Shown here piece by piece: positions 50,917-60,478 of a stretch of 64,000 nt of DNA. Under the pieces are notes generated by a model. The model worked only from the letters and a program-made list of their open reading frames with translations. It was not told the DNA's origin and ran no database searches. Made by a program: the position numbers and the translations under genes. The DNA is taken from contig NZ_JAFIBW010000001.1 of the NCBI RefSeq assembly GCF_017833295.1, forward strand, positions 1,178,001 through 1,242,000, read 5' to 3'. Each line of letters starts with the position of its first letter. Positions within the stretch are counted from its first letter, which is position 1. The DNA comes from Methylobacterium sp. PvR107. GTDB taxonomy: Bacteria; Pseudomonadota; Alphaproteobacteria; Rhizobiales; Beijerinckiaceae.

Positions 50917-51007
50917 GTCTATGGGGGCGCGATGCGGCGGGATCCCTTCATGTAAGCGCGACCTCCCGCACGCCAACCGTGCGCCTTGGTCGCGCCGCCG
51001 CCCCGCC

Positions 51008-51592
51008 TCAGCGGTTCAGGGCCAGCGCGGCACCCGACTTGGTCAGCGCCCCTTCCAGGCCGCCGCCGCCCTGGCGCAGCCGCGCCGCCACCGAGCCGCC
51101 CGGCTGATACAGGTAGACCTCACCGTCGCGGAAATCCCAGGCCGAGACCCGGGACAGGTCCTTGTTGGGGCAGCCCGCCGCGGACGCCTTGTAGAGGTCG
51201 AGAGCCGGCGCGCTCGACAGCGTCACCTTGCAGTTCGCGCCCGTCGCATCCCGGGCATCCCAGCTGCCCACCACAGAGGCGCGTCCGCTGGTGACGACTG
51301 GCGGCGGCGGCGACGGCGGGGCGACCGGTTCCGCAATGACGGTCGGGCCGGCCGGGGACAGCGCGGCCTGGGCACCGGGCGGAGGCGGCGCGTCCGGGCT
51401 CGCCGACACGCCCGGCGGCGGCGCCAGCGGCGCGGCTGTCACGGTGCCCGACGGGACGGCCGGCACGGCGTCAAGGGACGCCTGGGGCGACGGAGCGCGG
51501 GTGCGCGGCCCGTCGAGACGGCTCGAAGCGCAGGCGCCGAGGCTTGCGCCCAGACAGAGGATGGCGAACGTCGACAGGCTCGGGCGCAGCAT
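51008..51592 (-). CDS. Inh-type (Omp19-like) protease-inhibitor lipoprotein
   Basis: A 194-aa protein with a lipoprotein signal, MLRPSLSTFAILCLGASLGAC (Cys21 would be lipidated). A 75-residue Pro/Ala/Ser linker follows. The C-terminal domain (about 105-192) has the Inh/Omp19 beta-barrel pattern: VVGSWDARDATGANCKVTLS, LYKASAAGCPNKDLSRVSAWDF, REGEVYLY-like RDGEVYLYQPGGS, and FEG-like LEGALTKSGAALALNR. Inh proteins inhibit metalloproteases; Brucella Omp19 is similar. It is on the same strand as the ABC exporter, about 90 bases upstream of it. Confidence 0.85.
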   Translation of the reverse strand: MLRPSLSTFAILCLGASLGACASSRLDGPRTRAPSPQASLDAVPAVPSGTVTAAPLAPPPGVSASPDAPPPPGAQAALSPAGPTVIAEPVAPPSPPPPVVTSGRASVVGSWDARDATGANCKVTLSSAPALDLYKASAAGCPNKDLSRVSAWDFRDGEVYLYQPGGSVAARLRQGGGGLEGALTKSGAALALNR

Positions 51593-51752
51593 CGGTCCAC
51601 TTGGGTCAGGTTGAAGGCGCAGTCGCGATTGCCCCCCTGACTCCGTGCCAATTGCGCTGGCCGCAAGGCGGTATCCTCACCCGCGCTCGACTCCGCTGCG
51701 GAGAGGCCGCCTTTTCGGACCGGTGTGGCCGTCAGGCCTCAGAAGCCTGCAA

Positions 51753-52577
51753 TCAGAGCGTGCGCTCGACCATCATCTTCTTGATTTCCGCGATGGCCTT
51801 CGCGGGATTCAGGTTCTTCGGGCAGGTGTTGGCGCAGTTCATGATCGTGTGGCACCGATAGAGCCGGAATGGGTCGTGCAGCCCGTCGAGGCGGTGGCCG
51901 GTGTTCTCGTCGCGGGAATCGATCAGCCAGCGATAGGCCTGGAGCAGCGCGGCCGGGCCCAGGAACTTGTCGCCGTTCCACCAGTAGCTCGGGCACGAGG
52001 TGCTGCAGCAGGCGCACAGGATGCACTCGTAGAGACCGTCGAGGCGCGAGCGGTCCTCCGGGGTCTGGCGCCACTCCTTCTCGGGCGCCGGCGTCTCGGT
52101 CTGGAGCCAGGGCTCGATGGCGGCGTGCTGCGCGTAGAAGTTCGTCAGATCCGGCACGAGGTCCTTGAGGACCGGCATGTGCGGCAGCGGGTAAATCCGG
52201 ATCGCGCCGTCCTTGTCCTTGCGGGTCAGGAGCGGCAGGGCGTTGTCCGGGCTCTTGCACTCGTCGATGCCTATCGTGCAGGCCAGCGCGTTCTGGCCCT
52301 CGATGTTCATCGCGCAGGAGCCGCAGATGCCCTCGCGGCAGGAGCGGCGGAAGACCAAAGTCGAATCGACCTTGTTCTTGATCCACAGCAGCGCGTCGAG
52401 GACCATCGGGCCGCAATCCTCGCGGTCGACCTGATAGGTGTCGATCCGCGGATTGGCGCCGTCATCCGGGTTCCACCGGTAGATCTTGAAAGTCTGCAGG
52501 TTCCTGGCACCGGGCGGGGCCGGCCAGGACTTGCCCGGCGTGATCTGCGAGTTCTTGGGAAGGTTGAACTGGGCCAT
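51753..52577 (-). CDS. sdhB: Succinate dehydrogenase iron-sulfur subunit
   Basis: Carries electrons from FAD to quinone; 274 aa. The cysteine clusters are complete: 2Fe-2S at Cys80, 85, 88 and 100 ([15 protein letters not shown]), then Cys185, 188, 191, 195 ([11 protein letters not shown]) and Cys242, 248, 252 ([17 protein letters not shown]) for the 4Fe-4S and 3Fe-4S centres. It is the last gene of sdhC-sdhD-sdhA-sdhB, with an 85-base gap after sdhA. Confidence 0.97.
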   Translation of the reverse strand: MAQFNLPKNSQITPGKSWPAPPGARNLQTFKIYRWNPDDGANPRIDTYQVDREDCGPMVLDALLWIKNKVDSTLVFRRSCREGICGSCAMNIEGQNALACTIGIDECKSPDNALPLLTRKDKDGAIRIYPLPHMPVLKDLVPDLTNFYAQHAAIEPWLQTETPAPEKEWRQTPEDRSRLDGLYECILCACCSTSCPSYWWNGDKFLGPAALLQAYRWLIDSRDENTGHRLDGLHDPFRLYRCHTIMNCANTCPKNLNPAKAIAEIKKMMVERTL

Positions 52578-52662
52578 GGAATTCGACGGCTTCCGCTAGA
52601 GCAGAATGCGGCGGCCGGAAGAGCAATGCTCCACCGGCGCAAGGGTTGTGCGGATTTTCAGA

Positions 52663-54480
52663 TCAGTACACGCGTGCCTTCGGCTCGATGTACTGGATCT
52701 CGTTCGACATCGTGTAAGTGTGCACCGGACGATAATCGATGTTCACCTGATGGCGTCCCTCATCGAGCCAGGACAGGGTGTGCTTCATCCAGTCCTTGTC
52801 GTCGCGGTCGGGGAAGTCCTCGCGGGCGTGGGCGCCGCGCGATTCCTTGCGGTTGGCGGCCGATTCCATCGTCACCACCGCCTGGCCGATCAGGTTGTCG
52901 AACTCCAGGGTCTCCAAGAGGTCGGTGTTCCAGACCAGGGACCGGTCGGTGATCTTCACGTCGGCGGCGGCGTTCCAGACCTTGTGGATCAGGCCCTTGC
53001 CCTCCTCCAGCACCTCGCCGGTGCGGAACACGGCGCAGTTGTTCTGCATCGTCTTCTGCATCTCGGCGCGGAGCTCGGCGGTCGGCGTCGAGCCGTTGGC
53101 GTAGCGGAACCGGTCCAGGCGCTCGAGCGCCTTGTCGGTGGCGCCCTTCGGCAGCTCCATGGCCCGGCCGTTCGGCTCGACGATCTCGGCGCAGCGCTTG
53201 CCGGCGGCGCGGCCGAAGACCACGAGGTCGATCAGCGAGTTCGAGCCGAGCCGGTTGGCACCGTGGACGGACACGCAGGCCGCCTCGCCGATCGCCATCA
53301 GGCCCGGAACCACCGTGTCGGGATTGCCGTCGCGCAGCGTCAGCACCTCGCCGTGATAGTTCGTCGGGATACCGCCCATGTTGTAGTGGACGGTCGGGAT
53401 GACCGGGATCGGCTCCTTCGTCACGTCGACGCCCGCGAAGATCCGCGCGGATTCCGAGATGCCCGGCAGGCGCTCGTGCAGGATCTTCGGGTCGAGATGG
53501 TCGAGGTGCAGATAGATGTGGTCCTTGTCCTTGCCGACGCCGCGGCCGTCGCGGATCTCCATGGTCATGGAGCGCGAGACCACGTCGCGCGAGGCGAGGT
53601 CCTTGGCGGACGGGGCGTAGCGCTCCATGAAGCGCTCGCCCTCGGAATTGGTCAGGTAGCCGCCCTCACCGCGGGACCCTTCCGTGATCAGGCAGCCCGC
53701 GCCGTAGATGCCGGTCGGGTGGAACTGCACGAACTCCATGTCCTGCAGCGGCAGGCCGGCGCGCAGCACCATGGCGTTGCCGTCGCCCGTGCAGGTATGG
53801 GCTGAGGTCGCCGAGAAGTAGGCGCGGCCGTAGCCGCCGGTCGCCAGGATGGTCATCTGGGCGCGGAAGCGGTGGATCTCGCCGCTCGCCTGATCGATGG
53901 CAATGACGCCGCGGCAGCGGCCCTCCTCGTCCATGATCAGGTCGAGGGCGAAGTACTCGATGAAGAAGTCGGTCTGATTCTTCACCGCCTGCCCGTAGAG
54001 GGTATGCAGCATCGCGTGGCCGGTCCGGTCGGCCGCCGCGCAGGTGCGCTGGGCGGTGCCTTTGCCGTAATCCGTGGTCATGCCGCCGAACGGACGCTGG
54101 TAGATCTTGCCCTCCTCGGTGCGGGAGAACGGCACGCCCCAGTGTTCAAGCTCGTACACGGCGGCGGGGGCGTTGCGCACGAGGTACTCGATGGCATCCT
54201 GGTCGCCGAGCCAGTCCGATCCCTTCACGGTGTCGTACATGTGCCAGCGCCAATCGTCCGGGCCCATGTTGCCCAGCGAGGCCGAGATGCCGCCCTGTGC
54301 CGCGACGGTGTGCGAGCGGGTCGGGAACACCTTGGTGATGCAGGCTGTGCGCAGGCCCGCCTCCGAGCAGCCCACCGTGGCGCGCAGGCCCGCGCCGCCC
54401 GCGCCGACGATCACCACGTCGAAGGCGTGATCGTGGATCGTGTAGGCAGGCCCGCTGCCGTTTGTGCCGTTGGCGGCCAT
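52663..54480 (-). CDS. sdhA: Succinate dehydrogenase flavoprotein subunit
   Basis: Oxidises succinate to fumarate; 605 aa. It reads [21 protein letters not shown], the covalent-FAD His57 in [48 protein letters not shown] and the catalytic HLDHLDP and [18 protein letters not shown] segments. A GAGGAG site precedes the ATG. It lies 32 bases after sdhD. Confidence 0.98.
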   Translation of the reverse strand: MAANGTNGSGPAYTIHDHAFDVVIVGAGGAGLRATVGCSEAGLRTACITKVFPTRSHTVAAQGGISASLGNMGPDDWRWHMYDTVKGSDWLGDQDAIEYLVRNAPAAVYELEHWGVPFSRTEEGKIYQRPFGGMTTDYGKGTAQRTCAAADRTGHAMLHTLYGQAVKNQTDFFIEYFALDLIMDEEGRCRGVIAIDQASGEIHRFRAQMTILATGGYGRAYFSATSAHTCTGDGNAMVLRAGLPLQDMEFVQFHPTGIYGAGCLITEGSRGEGGYLTNSEGERFMERYAPSAKDLASRDVVSRSMTMEIRDGRGVGKDKDHIYLHLDHLDPKILHERLPGISESARIFAGVDVTKEPIPVIPTVHYNMGGIPTNYHGEVLTLRDGNPDTVVPGLMAIGEAACVSVHGANRLGSNSLIDLVVFGRAAGKRCAEIVEPNGRAMELPKGATDKALERLDRFRYANGSTPTAELRAEMQKTMQNNCAVFRTGEVLEEGKGLIHKVWNAAADVKITDRSLVWNTDLLETLEFDNLIGQAVVTMESAANRKESRGAHAREDFPDRDDKDWMKHTLSWLDEGRHQVNIDYRPVHTYTMSNEIQYIEPKARVY

Positions 54481-54512
54481 GTTCGGCTCCTCGAAATTCG
54501 TGATGACGGGGT

Positions 54513-54932
54513 TCAGGCCGGCTGTCCGAAGCCAATGCGCAGCACCGCGTAGACGCAGGCGACGGCCACCAGGACCGCGTAGACATTGTTGGCGAACACG
54601 GCGACGATCTTGGTCGCCTGCGCGTGGACGTAATCCTCAATGACCACCTGCATGCCGATGCGCATGTGGAGCGTGACCGACAGAAACGCCAGGATGAGGA
54701 TGATCGAGACGAAAGGGTTCGCGACGACGTGGACTGCGTCCGCATAGCCTCGACCGGACATCCGAGCGACGATGATTACGAAGGACAGCATCAGCACGGT
54801 ATTGGTCACTGCGGTAATTCGCTGCAGCCACCAATGGCCGACGCCGTGATGGGCGACGCCGAGACCCGCGACGCGGGCGCGCGGGGTGCGGATCGAGACG
54901 CTGGTGTCCTGCCGGACCTGTTCCTTGGCCAT
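54513..54932 (-). CDS. sdhD: Succinate dehydrogenase membrane anchor subunit SdhD
   Basis: One of two cytochrome b556 anchor subunits; 139 aa, three membrane segments. It reads [22 protein letters not shown], then the haem-ligand helix [20 protein letters not shown]. It has a strong GAGGAGGT site and starts 10 bases after sdhC. Confidence 0.93.
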   Translation of the reverse strand: MAKEQVRQDTSVSIRTPRARVAGLGVAHHGVGHWWLQRITAVTNTVLMLSFVIIVARMSGRGYADAVHVVANPFVSIILILAFLSVTLHMRIGMQVVIEDYVHAQATKIVAVFANNVYAVLVAVACVYAVLRIGFGQPA

Positions 54933-54942
54933 GCCGACCTCC

Positions 54943-55344
54943 TCAGCGGACCAGAAGGGCGACCGCCCAGATGACGAGGGTCAGCACCGTCGACCCGATC
55001 AGGGTCAGGCGCGAGAGGGCGAGACGCTTCTCGCGATCGAAGCCGATCCCGAAATCCCACGCGAGGTGGCGCAAGCCGCCGAGCATGTGGTGCATCAGGA
55101 TCCAGGTGTAGACGAACAGGATCAGCCGCCCGATCAGCGAGCCGAAGAACCCGGCGACGTAAGAATAGGCGACCGGTCCGGAAGCCAGTGCGACGAGCCA
55201 GATCGCCACCAGCGCAGTCCCGCCGTAGAGAGCGGTGCCGGTGATGCGGTGAAACACCGACATCGCCATCGTCCAGGTCCAGCGATAGATCTGGAGATGC
55301 GGCGACATCGGCTGTGCCACTGTCGGGCGGGCGGTGGGTGCCAT
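54943..55344 (-). CDS. sdhC: Succinate dehydrogenase cytochrome b556 subunit SdhC
   Basis: A 133-aa anchor subunit. It reads RPTVAQPMSPHLQIYRWTWTMAMSVFHRITGTALYG (the quinone-site Ser and Arg region), then a haem His in ILMHHMLGGLRHLAWDFG, with three membrane helices. It is first of sdhCDAB. A promoter is expected in the 130 bases upstream; no clear elements were identified. Confidence 0.95.
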   Translation of the reverse strand: MAPTARPTVAQPMSPHLQIYRWTWTMAMSVFHRITGTALYGGTALVAIWLVALASGPVAYSYVAGFFGSLIGRLILFVYTWILMHHMLGGLRHLAWDFGIGFDREKRLALSRLTLIGSTVLTLVIWAVALLVR

Positions 55345-55473
55345 CGGGTTGAAGCCTCGCAGCTGCGAACTGGACCGTCTCTAATCTGGTAGCGCTAGTG
55401 GCTTAGGGAGCAAGCCGCAATGCGTCATGCTGCAACGCAATGTGGCACGCTTGGCGACACTAAACGGATTCTG

Positions 55474-56775
55474 TCACTTCAGAACTCCCAGGAACTGCCA
55501 CCACGCGAAGTCGAGGGGGGCGGCCACCAGGAGCGAGACGAGGCCGAAGCTCATGGTGAGGCGTGTCGCGTCGCGGAGCCGGACCCCGCCGAGTTCGCTG
55601 GCGAACACGATCGGCGGCGCCTGATAGGGGAAGAACACGGTCGAGTAGCCGATCACCTGGAGGGAGACGACCGCCAGGGGTGACAGCCCGCTGGCCTGCG
55701 TCATCTCTCCGGCCAGCGCGGTGTAGAGGGCCGGCGCGCCGTTCGCGGTGACAAGCAGCGTCAGGATCGTGGCCAGGCCGGTGAGCACGGCGAAGTTCTG
55801 GACCGGCGCGCCCGGCTCCAGCGGCGCGATCGCGAGCAGCAGGTGACCGAGGCGCTCACCCAGGCCGGTCTCGTTGACGAGCGCCACGAGGCCCAAAAGC
55901 GCCGCGATGTAGAAGCAGGTGCGCAGATTGACCTGCTGGAAGGCTTCGGGGGCAAGGACGCCGACCCGGGGCAGCAGGCAGATCACGGCCGCGGCCAGGC
56001 CCACCCAGGCCGGCGCGAGGCCATGCAGGCTGTCGGTCATCCACAGGGCCAGGGTGCAGGCCAGGATCGTCGCGAGGCGCCGCTCGGGGAGCGAGAGCGG
56101 CGGCAGCGCCGGCAGGGCTGGGACGCTCCGATCGAGCCGATCAGGGAACAGCCGCACGGTCAGCGCCACCAGCAACACCCCTTTGATCACGGCCAGGACC
56201 GGCGCGTGAAGGAGGAAGTAGGACAGATACGAGAGATGCAGGTCGAGCAGACGTTCCGCCGAACCGGCCATGACGAGGTTCGGCACGTTGGCCGGTAGGA
56301 TCGCGGCGGATAGAATCGGCGTCGCCACGCCGACAGCCAGGACCGCGCCGGTCCGTCCGGGGCGCCCGAGGGCAAGGCCGAATGCGTCGCAGAGCGCCAG
56401 AGTCACGGGGATCATCAGGGCGATCCGGCCGAGGTTCGACGGCATCACGAAGGCGATCAAGAAGCTCAGGGCCACCAGCCCGGCGATGAAGCGCTCGTAC
56501 GAGCCTGACAGACGCAGGGCGAGCGCACGGGCCATGCGAGCCCCGAGCCCCGTCCGTGTCATGCCCTGCCCGACCACCATCCCGGACAGGACGAGCCAGA
56601 ACGCCGAGGCCGAGAATCCGGAGAAGACCGTGCCGGCGCTGCCGAGACGCAGGAGCATCGCGATCCCGAAGAAGGCGAGCGCGGTGACGATCTCGGGCAA
56701 CAGCGCCGTGGCCCAGAGGCCCATGCACAGCAAGAGCAGAGCCGCCGTCGCCGGAACAACCGCCACTCCGCTCAC
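55474..56775 (-). CDS. SLC13/DASS-like anion permease
   Basis: A 433-aa membrane protein of about 11-12 helices. [26 protein letters not shown] and [24 protein letters not shown] match the first transport repeat, and [16 protein letters not shown] and [17 protein letters not shown] the second. In this family these regions hold Na+-coupled di- or tri-carboxylate or sulfate sites, though the canonical SNT motif is not exact here. It lies upstream of nothing obvious and 130 bases from sdhC, on the same strand. A C4-dicarboxylate role would fit the neighbours but is inference. Confidence 0.85.
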   Translation of the reverse strand: MSGVAVVPATAALLLLCMGLWATALLPEIVTALAFFGIAMLLRLGSAGTVFSGFSASAFWLVLSGMVVGQGMTRTGLGARMARALALRLSGSYERFIAGLVALSFLIAFVMPSNLGRIALMIPVTLALCDAFGLALGRPGRTGAVLAVGVATPILSAAILPANVPNLVMAGSAERLLDLHLSYLSYFLLHAPVLAVIKGVLLVALTVRLFPDRLDRSVPALPALPPLSLPERRLATILACTLALWMTDSLHGLAPAWVGLAAAVICLLPRVGVLAPEAFQQVNLRTCFYIAALLGLVALVNETGLGERLGHLLLAIAPLEPGAPVQNFAVLTGLATILTLLVTANGAPALYTALAGEMTQASGLSPLAVVSLQVIGYSTVFFPYQAPPIVFASELGGVRLRDATRLTMSFGLVSLLVAAPLDFAWWQFLGVLK

Positions 56776-57011
56776 CCGATCCTCCGCACCGCCCCGCCCG
56801 ATGGAGGCGGCATCCTGGCCGGTCTGGACCGGTTCGCAATTCGGAAGATTTAGACCGAGCCTTCGTCACAGACGAAGGCAGCGTCGCCTCCAAGCCTTCG
56901 CGGCGCTACGGCATCCGATCGATGGCCGAGCGCGGCCCGTACCGAGAAGCCCCGGCCGCGGACGGCCGCGGGCTCGATACCGCGAGGCTCGGTCCGGGCA
57001 GGCCGTCCGGC

Positions 57012-57410
57012 TCAGTATCCGTAGCCGCGACAACCGCATGAGACCGGATTGTAGGCACCGTGGCAAGACCCGGAGGCGCAGTTGTCGCAGTCGACGCCGC
57101 CCCGGTTTCCGATCGCGCCGACCCAGCCCGCGTTGTCGAATCCGCCGTTGCGGAAGCTGCCGGCGCCGGTCACTTCGGCGGCGCCCACCCCGGCACCGCG
57201 GAAGCCTCCGACTCCCGCTCCGGATCCTCCCGCACGCGCGCCGCCGAAGCCGCCGCTTCCGAACCCGCCACCAGGATATCCGCCGCCGAAGCCGCCGCCG
57301 TGAAATCCGCCCCGGCCGAAGCCGCGCGGATCCGCGCTGCCCGGGATGAGGGCCACCGCAGCCAGGAGTGCGGTCGATGCCAATGCCAAACGCTTCAATG
57401 GACCATCCAC
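57012..57410 (-). CDS. Glycine-rich secreted protein
   Basis: About 132 aa from a GTG at 57410 (a TTG at 57398 is an alternative). It has a signal peptide (LKRLALASTALLAAVALIPGSA), then a Gly/Phe-rich repeat region of about 50 residues with GFGGGYPGGGFGSGGFGGA-like units. The end is Cys-rich, NRGGVDCDNCASGSCHGAYN then SCGCRGYGY, with six cysteines. No family was recognised. It could be a surface or matrix protein. Composition makes chance reading of a frame possible, but the signal peptide supports it. Confidence 0.6.
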   Translation of the reverse strand: MDGPLKRLALASTALLAAVALIPGSADPRGFGRGGFHGGGFGGGYPGGGFGSGGFGGARAGGSGAGVGGFRGAGVGAAEVTGAGSFRNGGFDNAGWVGAIGNRGGVDCDNCASGSCHGAYNPVSCGCRGYGY

Positions 57411-57569
57411 CGTGATGAATGGTCTCTGGCCCTCAAACCGCGCTGAACTCCCGGGTATCCAAGCTTGAGTATTGCGGCCGGCATGTTAGTCGGTCGCTGT
57501 GCCGGAAGCCACATGACGTCTCGGCAACAACGCTGCAGTGCGCCGGGATGCGGCGCCTTGCCGGTCGAT

Positions 57570-59063
57570 TCACCGGAACGGCGGCTCGTCGAAACTGCGC
57601 AGCTTGCGCGAGTGCAACCCGTGCCGGTCGGCGCGCAGCACGTCGAGGGCCGCGAGCCCGACCCGCAGATGCTCCGAGACCGCGCGGTCGTAGAAGGCGT
57701 TGGCGGCGCCCGGCAGCTTGATCTCGCCGTGCAGCGGCTTGTCCGAGACGCAGAGCAGCGCGCCGTAGGGGACGCGCAGGCGGAAACCCTGCGCGGCAAC
57801 CGTGCCGCTCTCCATGTCGACCGCGACGGCCCGCGACTGGTTGATCCGCCGCCGCTCCTGGCTGAAGCGCAGCTCCCAATTGCGATCGTCGTAGGTCACC
57901 ACCGTGCCGGTGCGCAAGCGCCGCTTCAAAGCATCGGCCTGCTCGCCCGTCACCGACGCCGCGGCGCTCTGGAGCGCGAGCTGGATCTCGGCCAGTGCCG
58001 GCACCGGGACGTCCGGCGGCACGAGTTCGTCGAGGATCCGGTCGCGGCGCAGATAGGCGTGCGCCAGCACGTAGTCGCCGATGGTCTGCGACTGGCGCAG
58101 GCCGCCGCAATGCCCGACCATCAGCCAGCAATCCGGACGCAGCACGGCGAGGTGGTCGGTGATCGTCTTCGCGTTCGAGGGGCCGACGCCGATATTCACA
58201 AGGGTCGTCCCCTGCGCGGTCTCGTCGGCGCCGCGCGCCACGAGGTGGTAGGCCGGCATCTGGTGGCGGTGCCAGGGCGAGGCCGCGATCACCGCCGCGG
58301 GATCGGCGTCGGCGGCCTCGGCCCGGCTCACCGAAACGCCGCCCGGCAGGACCAGCCGCTCGAAGCCCTCCGCGCCGGAAGCCAGACGCTCCAGCCCGTG
58401 GCGGACGAACTGGTCGACGTAACGGTGGTAATTGGTCAGCAGGATCCAGGGCTGGACGTCGCGCCAGTCGCAGCCGGTGTAGTGCACGAGGCGCCGGAGC
58501 GAGTAGTCGACCCGCACGGCGTCGAACAGGGCCAGCGGCAGCGGCTCGCCCGCGACCTGATCGAAGGTGCCGTCCGCGATCTCGTCCCCAACCAGCGACA
58601 GGAGCGGGACCGGGAAGTAGGTGGCGAGATCCGCGCCGTCGACGGCCCGGCCGCCCGCGTCGAGCCCGGCTTCGAGGACGTAGGGATAGGGGATTTCCTG
58701 GGCGCCGAGGCCGACCTCGATGGCGACGCCGTAATCGGCGATCAGCGGCTCCAGCTGCCGGGCGAGATAGTCGCGGAAGAAGGCCGGATGCGTCACCGTC
58801 GTGGCGTAGGTACCGGCAGCCTGGAGCTTGGCGGTGGCCCGCCGGACGCGCGGCAGCGGCCCGTCCGGGCGGTAGCTGATCCGCAATTCGGGGTAGCGGA
58901 AGGCGAGGCGCTCCGTGGCGTCGGGCGGTGGCCCGCCCGCGAGGTAGCGCTCCAGGGCCTTCCGCAGGGCGCCCGCCGCATCCTCGTACAGCTCGACCAG
59001 GCGGTCGATCGCGGTCCCGGCATCCGCCACCGCCTGCATCGGCCGCAATTCCTGTTCAATCAT
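57570..59063 (-). CDS. amn: AMP nucleosidase
   Basis: Hydrolyses AMP to adenine and ribose-5-phosphate; 497 aa, the full length of the family. The N-terminal regulatory part (about 1-175) is followed by the phosphorylase-type catalytic domain: TTLVNIGVGPSNAKTITDHLAVLRPDCWLMVGHCGGLR, DYVLAHAYLRRDRILDE, and AVDMESGTVAAQGFRLRVPYGALLCVSDKPLHGEIKLPG with the catalytic acidic region. It is divergent from trmO. With guaA, purM/purN and mtnP it completes several purine routes in this window. Confidence 0.95.
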   Translation of the reverse strand: MIEQELRPMQAVADAGTAIDRLVELYEDAAGALRKALERYLAGGPPPDATERLAFRYPELRISYRPDGPLPRVRRATAKLQAAGTYATTVTHPAFFRDYLARQLEPLIADYGVAIEVGLGAQEIPYPYVLEAGLDAGGRAVDGADLATYFPVPLLSLVGDEIADGTFDQVAGEPLPLALFDAVRVDYSLRRLVHYTGCDWRDVQPWILLTNYHRYVDQFVRHGLERLASGAEGFERLVLPGGVSVSRAEAADADPAAVIAASPWHRHQMPAYHLVARGADETAQGTTLVNIGVGPSNAKTITDHLAVLRPDCWLMVGHCGGLRQSQTIGDYVLAHAYLRRDRILDELVPPDVPVPALAEIQLALQSAAASVTGEQADALKRRLRTGTVVTYDDRNWELRFSQERRRINQSRAVAVDMESGTVAAQGFRLRVPYGALLCVSDKPLHGEIKLPGAANAFYDRAVSEHLRVGLAALDVLRADRHGLHSRKLRSFDEPPFR

Positions 59064-59174
59064 GAAGCCTCCGTCGCTGGCCCGCTCTACACCCCCGACC
59101 GCAACGGGGCGAGATGCGGGCTTGCAGGCGCCGGCCCCTTGGCCGACAAGCCGGCCCGATCACAGCGAGGCGGC

Positions 59175-59672
59175 ATGGACGCGGGCGAATTTGGAATCCG
59201 TCCCGGCGAGGAGATGGCGGCCCTTCCCGCGACCTTCGACGCCGGACTCCACTTCATCGGCCGGTTGCGCACGCCCTGGCGGGATCGCTCCGACTGCCCG
59301 AAGAACGGGCTCCAGACCGACGACGTCTGCACCGTGGAGGTCGATCCCGCCTGCGCGGCCGGCCTGCGCAACATCACGGGCTGCACCCACCTGATCCTCC
59401 TCTACTGGATGGACCGGGCGACGCGCGGGCTCTTGGTCCAGCAGCCGCGCCACGCCGACGGCCCCCGGGGCACGTTCTCGTTGCGCTCGCCCGCACGTCC
59501 GAACCCGATCGCCCTGTCGGTGGTGGAGCTGATCGGGCGGGAAGGTGACACGCTGCGGGTGCGCGGCCTCGACTGCCTCGACGGAACGCCGCTCCTCGAC
59601 ATCAAGCCCTATTACGCCTCCACCGATGCCCGGCCCGAGGCTCGGGTCGACCGTGCCGGGGCCGAGCCGTGA
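59175..59672 (+). CDS. trmO: tRNA (t6A37) N6-methyltransferase TrmO
   Basis: Methylates N6-threonylcarbamoyladenosine 37 of tRNA-Thr with SAM; 165 aa from the ATG at 59175 (59214 also possible). It reads FIGRLRTPWRDRSDCPKNG, LILLYWMDRATRGLLVQQPR, and the diagnostic GTFSLRSPARPNPIALSVVEL and DCLDGTPLLDIKPYYAS. Formerly called TsaA/YaeB. Its stop overlaps the next gene (GTGA). Confidence 0.9.
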   Translation: MDAGEFGIRPGEEMAALPATFDAGLHFIGRLRTPWRDRSDCPKNGLQTDDVCTVEVDPACAAGLRNITGCTHLILLYWMDRATRGLLVQQPRHADGPRGTFSLRSPARPNPIALSVVELIGREGDTLRVRGLDCLDGTPLLDIKPYYASTDARPEARVDRAGAEP

Positions 59673-60361
59673 GGCGTGTCGCCCTCCTGATTCTCGGTGC
59701 GCTCGCCCTGTTGGCGATCGGCGGCTTCGCCGGGTGGCGCCTGCATCGGCCGGGGGCCGACGCGCGGGCCTATGCCGAGATGCGCCTGATCGCCGTGCAG
59801 GTGAGCCTCGACGAGGCGCCGCCGGACTACGCGTTCTGGGCGGGCGATTCCCAGGTGGAGCTGCAGCCCGGCAGCCAGCGGCCCTGCGGGCTCGAATTCC
59901 TCAACGGCGGGATCAGCGGCGCGACTGCGGCCAGCTACGCGGAGTACCTCGCGCGCCTGACCTTCAAGGTCCAGCCCCGGCTCGTCGCGCTGACGATCGG
60001 GACCAACGACATCCTGGTGAAGAACAATCCAAAGCTCCACAAGCCGACGGAGCAGTTCGAGGCTGCCGCGGAGGCGATCATCAAGCGGCTCCAGGCCTTG
60101 AGCCCACGCGTGGTCGTGACCGCCCTCCCCCCGGTCGGACGCGAGATCGGCAAGCTCGTCGACGCGGGCGCGGTGGCGGATTATTCGCACCGGCTGCAGA
60201 ACCTGTGCGGCCGGCTCGGCTGCAGCTTCTCCGACCCGTTCGCGTCCCTGCGCGACGGTGACACCGGCTACGCCAAGCCCGGCGCCTTGCGGGACGGACT
60301 GCACTTGGCGGCGTTCCGGCCGGCGTTGAAGGCGCTCGAGCCAGCACTCTGCGCGCCGTAA
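59669..60361 (+). CDS. SGNH/GDSL hydrolase, exported
   Basis: A 230-aa protein starting at GTG inside the trmO stop. An N-terminal signal or anchor (VALLILGALALLAIGGFAGW) suggests a periplasmic enzyme. The SGNH residues are present: Ser61 in FWAGDSQVEL, the Gly block NGGISGATA, Asn113 in TIGTNDI, and Asp209/His212 in RDGLHL. It could be an esterase, lipase or acetylxylan-type deacetylase. It is in operon with trmO, though the two functions are unrelated. Confidence 0.85.
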   Translation: MRRVALLILGALALLAIGGFAGWRLHRPGADARAYAEMRLIAVQVSLDEAPPDYAFWAGDSQVELQPGSQRPCGLEFLNGGISGATAASYAEYLARLTFKVQPRLVALTIGTNDILVKNNPKLHKPTEQFEAAAEAIIKRLQALSPRVVVTALPPVGREIGKLVDAGAVADYSHRLQNLCGRLGCSFSDPFASLRDGDTGYAKPGALRDGLHLAAFRPALKALEPALCAP

Positions 60362-60373
60362 CGGCGAGTGCCT

Positions 60374-60466
60374 CGTCGTTGCGATCGGAGCGAAGCAATC
60401 CAAGGTGGCGCCACGGTCCGAAGCGTCACGCCGCCCTGAGTCCCGTCGCTCCACGCGCGATGACGG
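60374..60466. repeat. Interspersed intergenic repeat, family B, copy 2
   Basis: Its reverse complement aligns with 34049-34137: GTCATCGCG, AGCG, CAGGG, then GCGCCAC-CTTGGATTGCTTCGCT and CGCAA-GACG. It fills the gap between the convergent SGNH and guaA genes. It carries no gene. Confidence 0.65.
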
Positions 60467-60478
60467 CTTCGGACTTGC

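Noticed and set aside
48955..50955. 666-codon plus-strand frame across the ABC exporter
   Set aside because: Antisense shadow of a complete ABC transporter with all ATPase motifs on the other strand.
57465..59672. 735-codon plus-strand frame opposite AMP nucleosidase
   Set aside because: Only its 3' part (from 59175) is real and encodes TrmO; the rest is antisense to amn.
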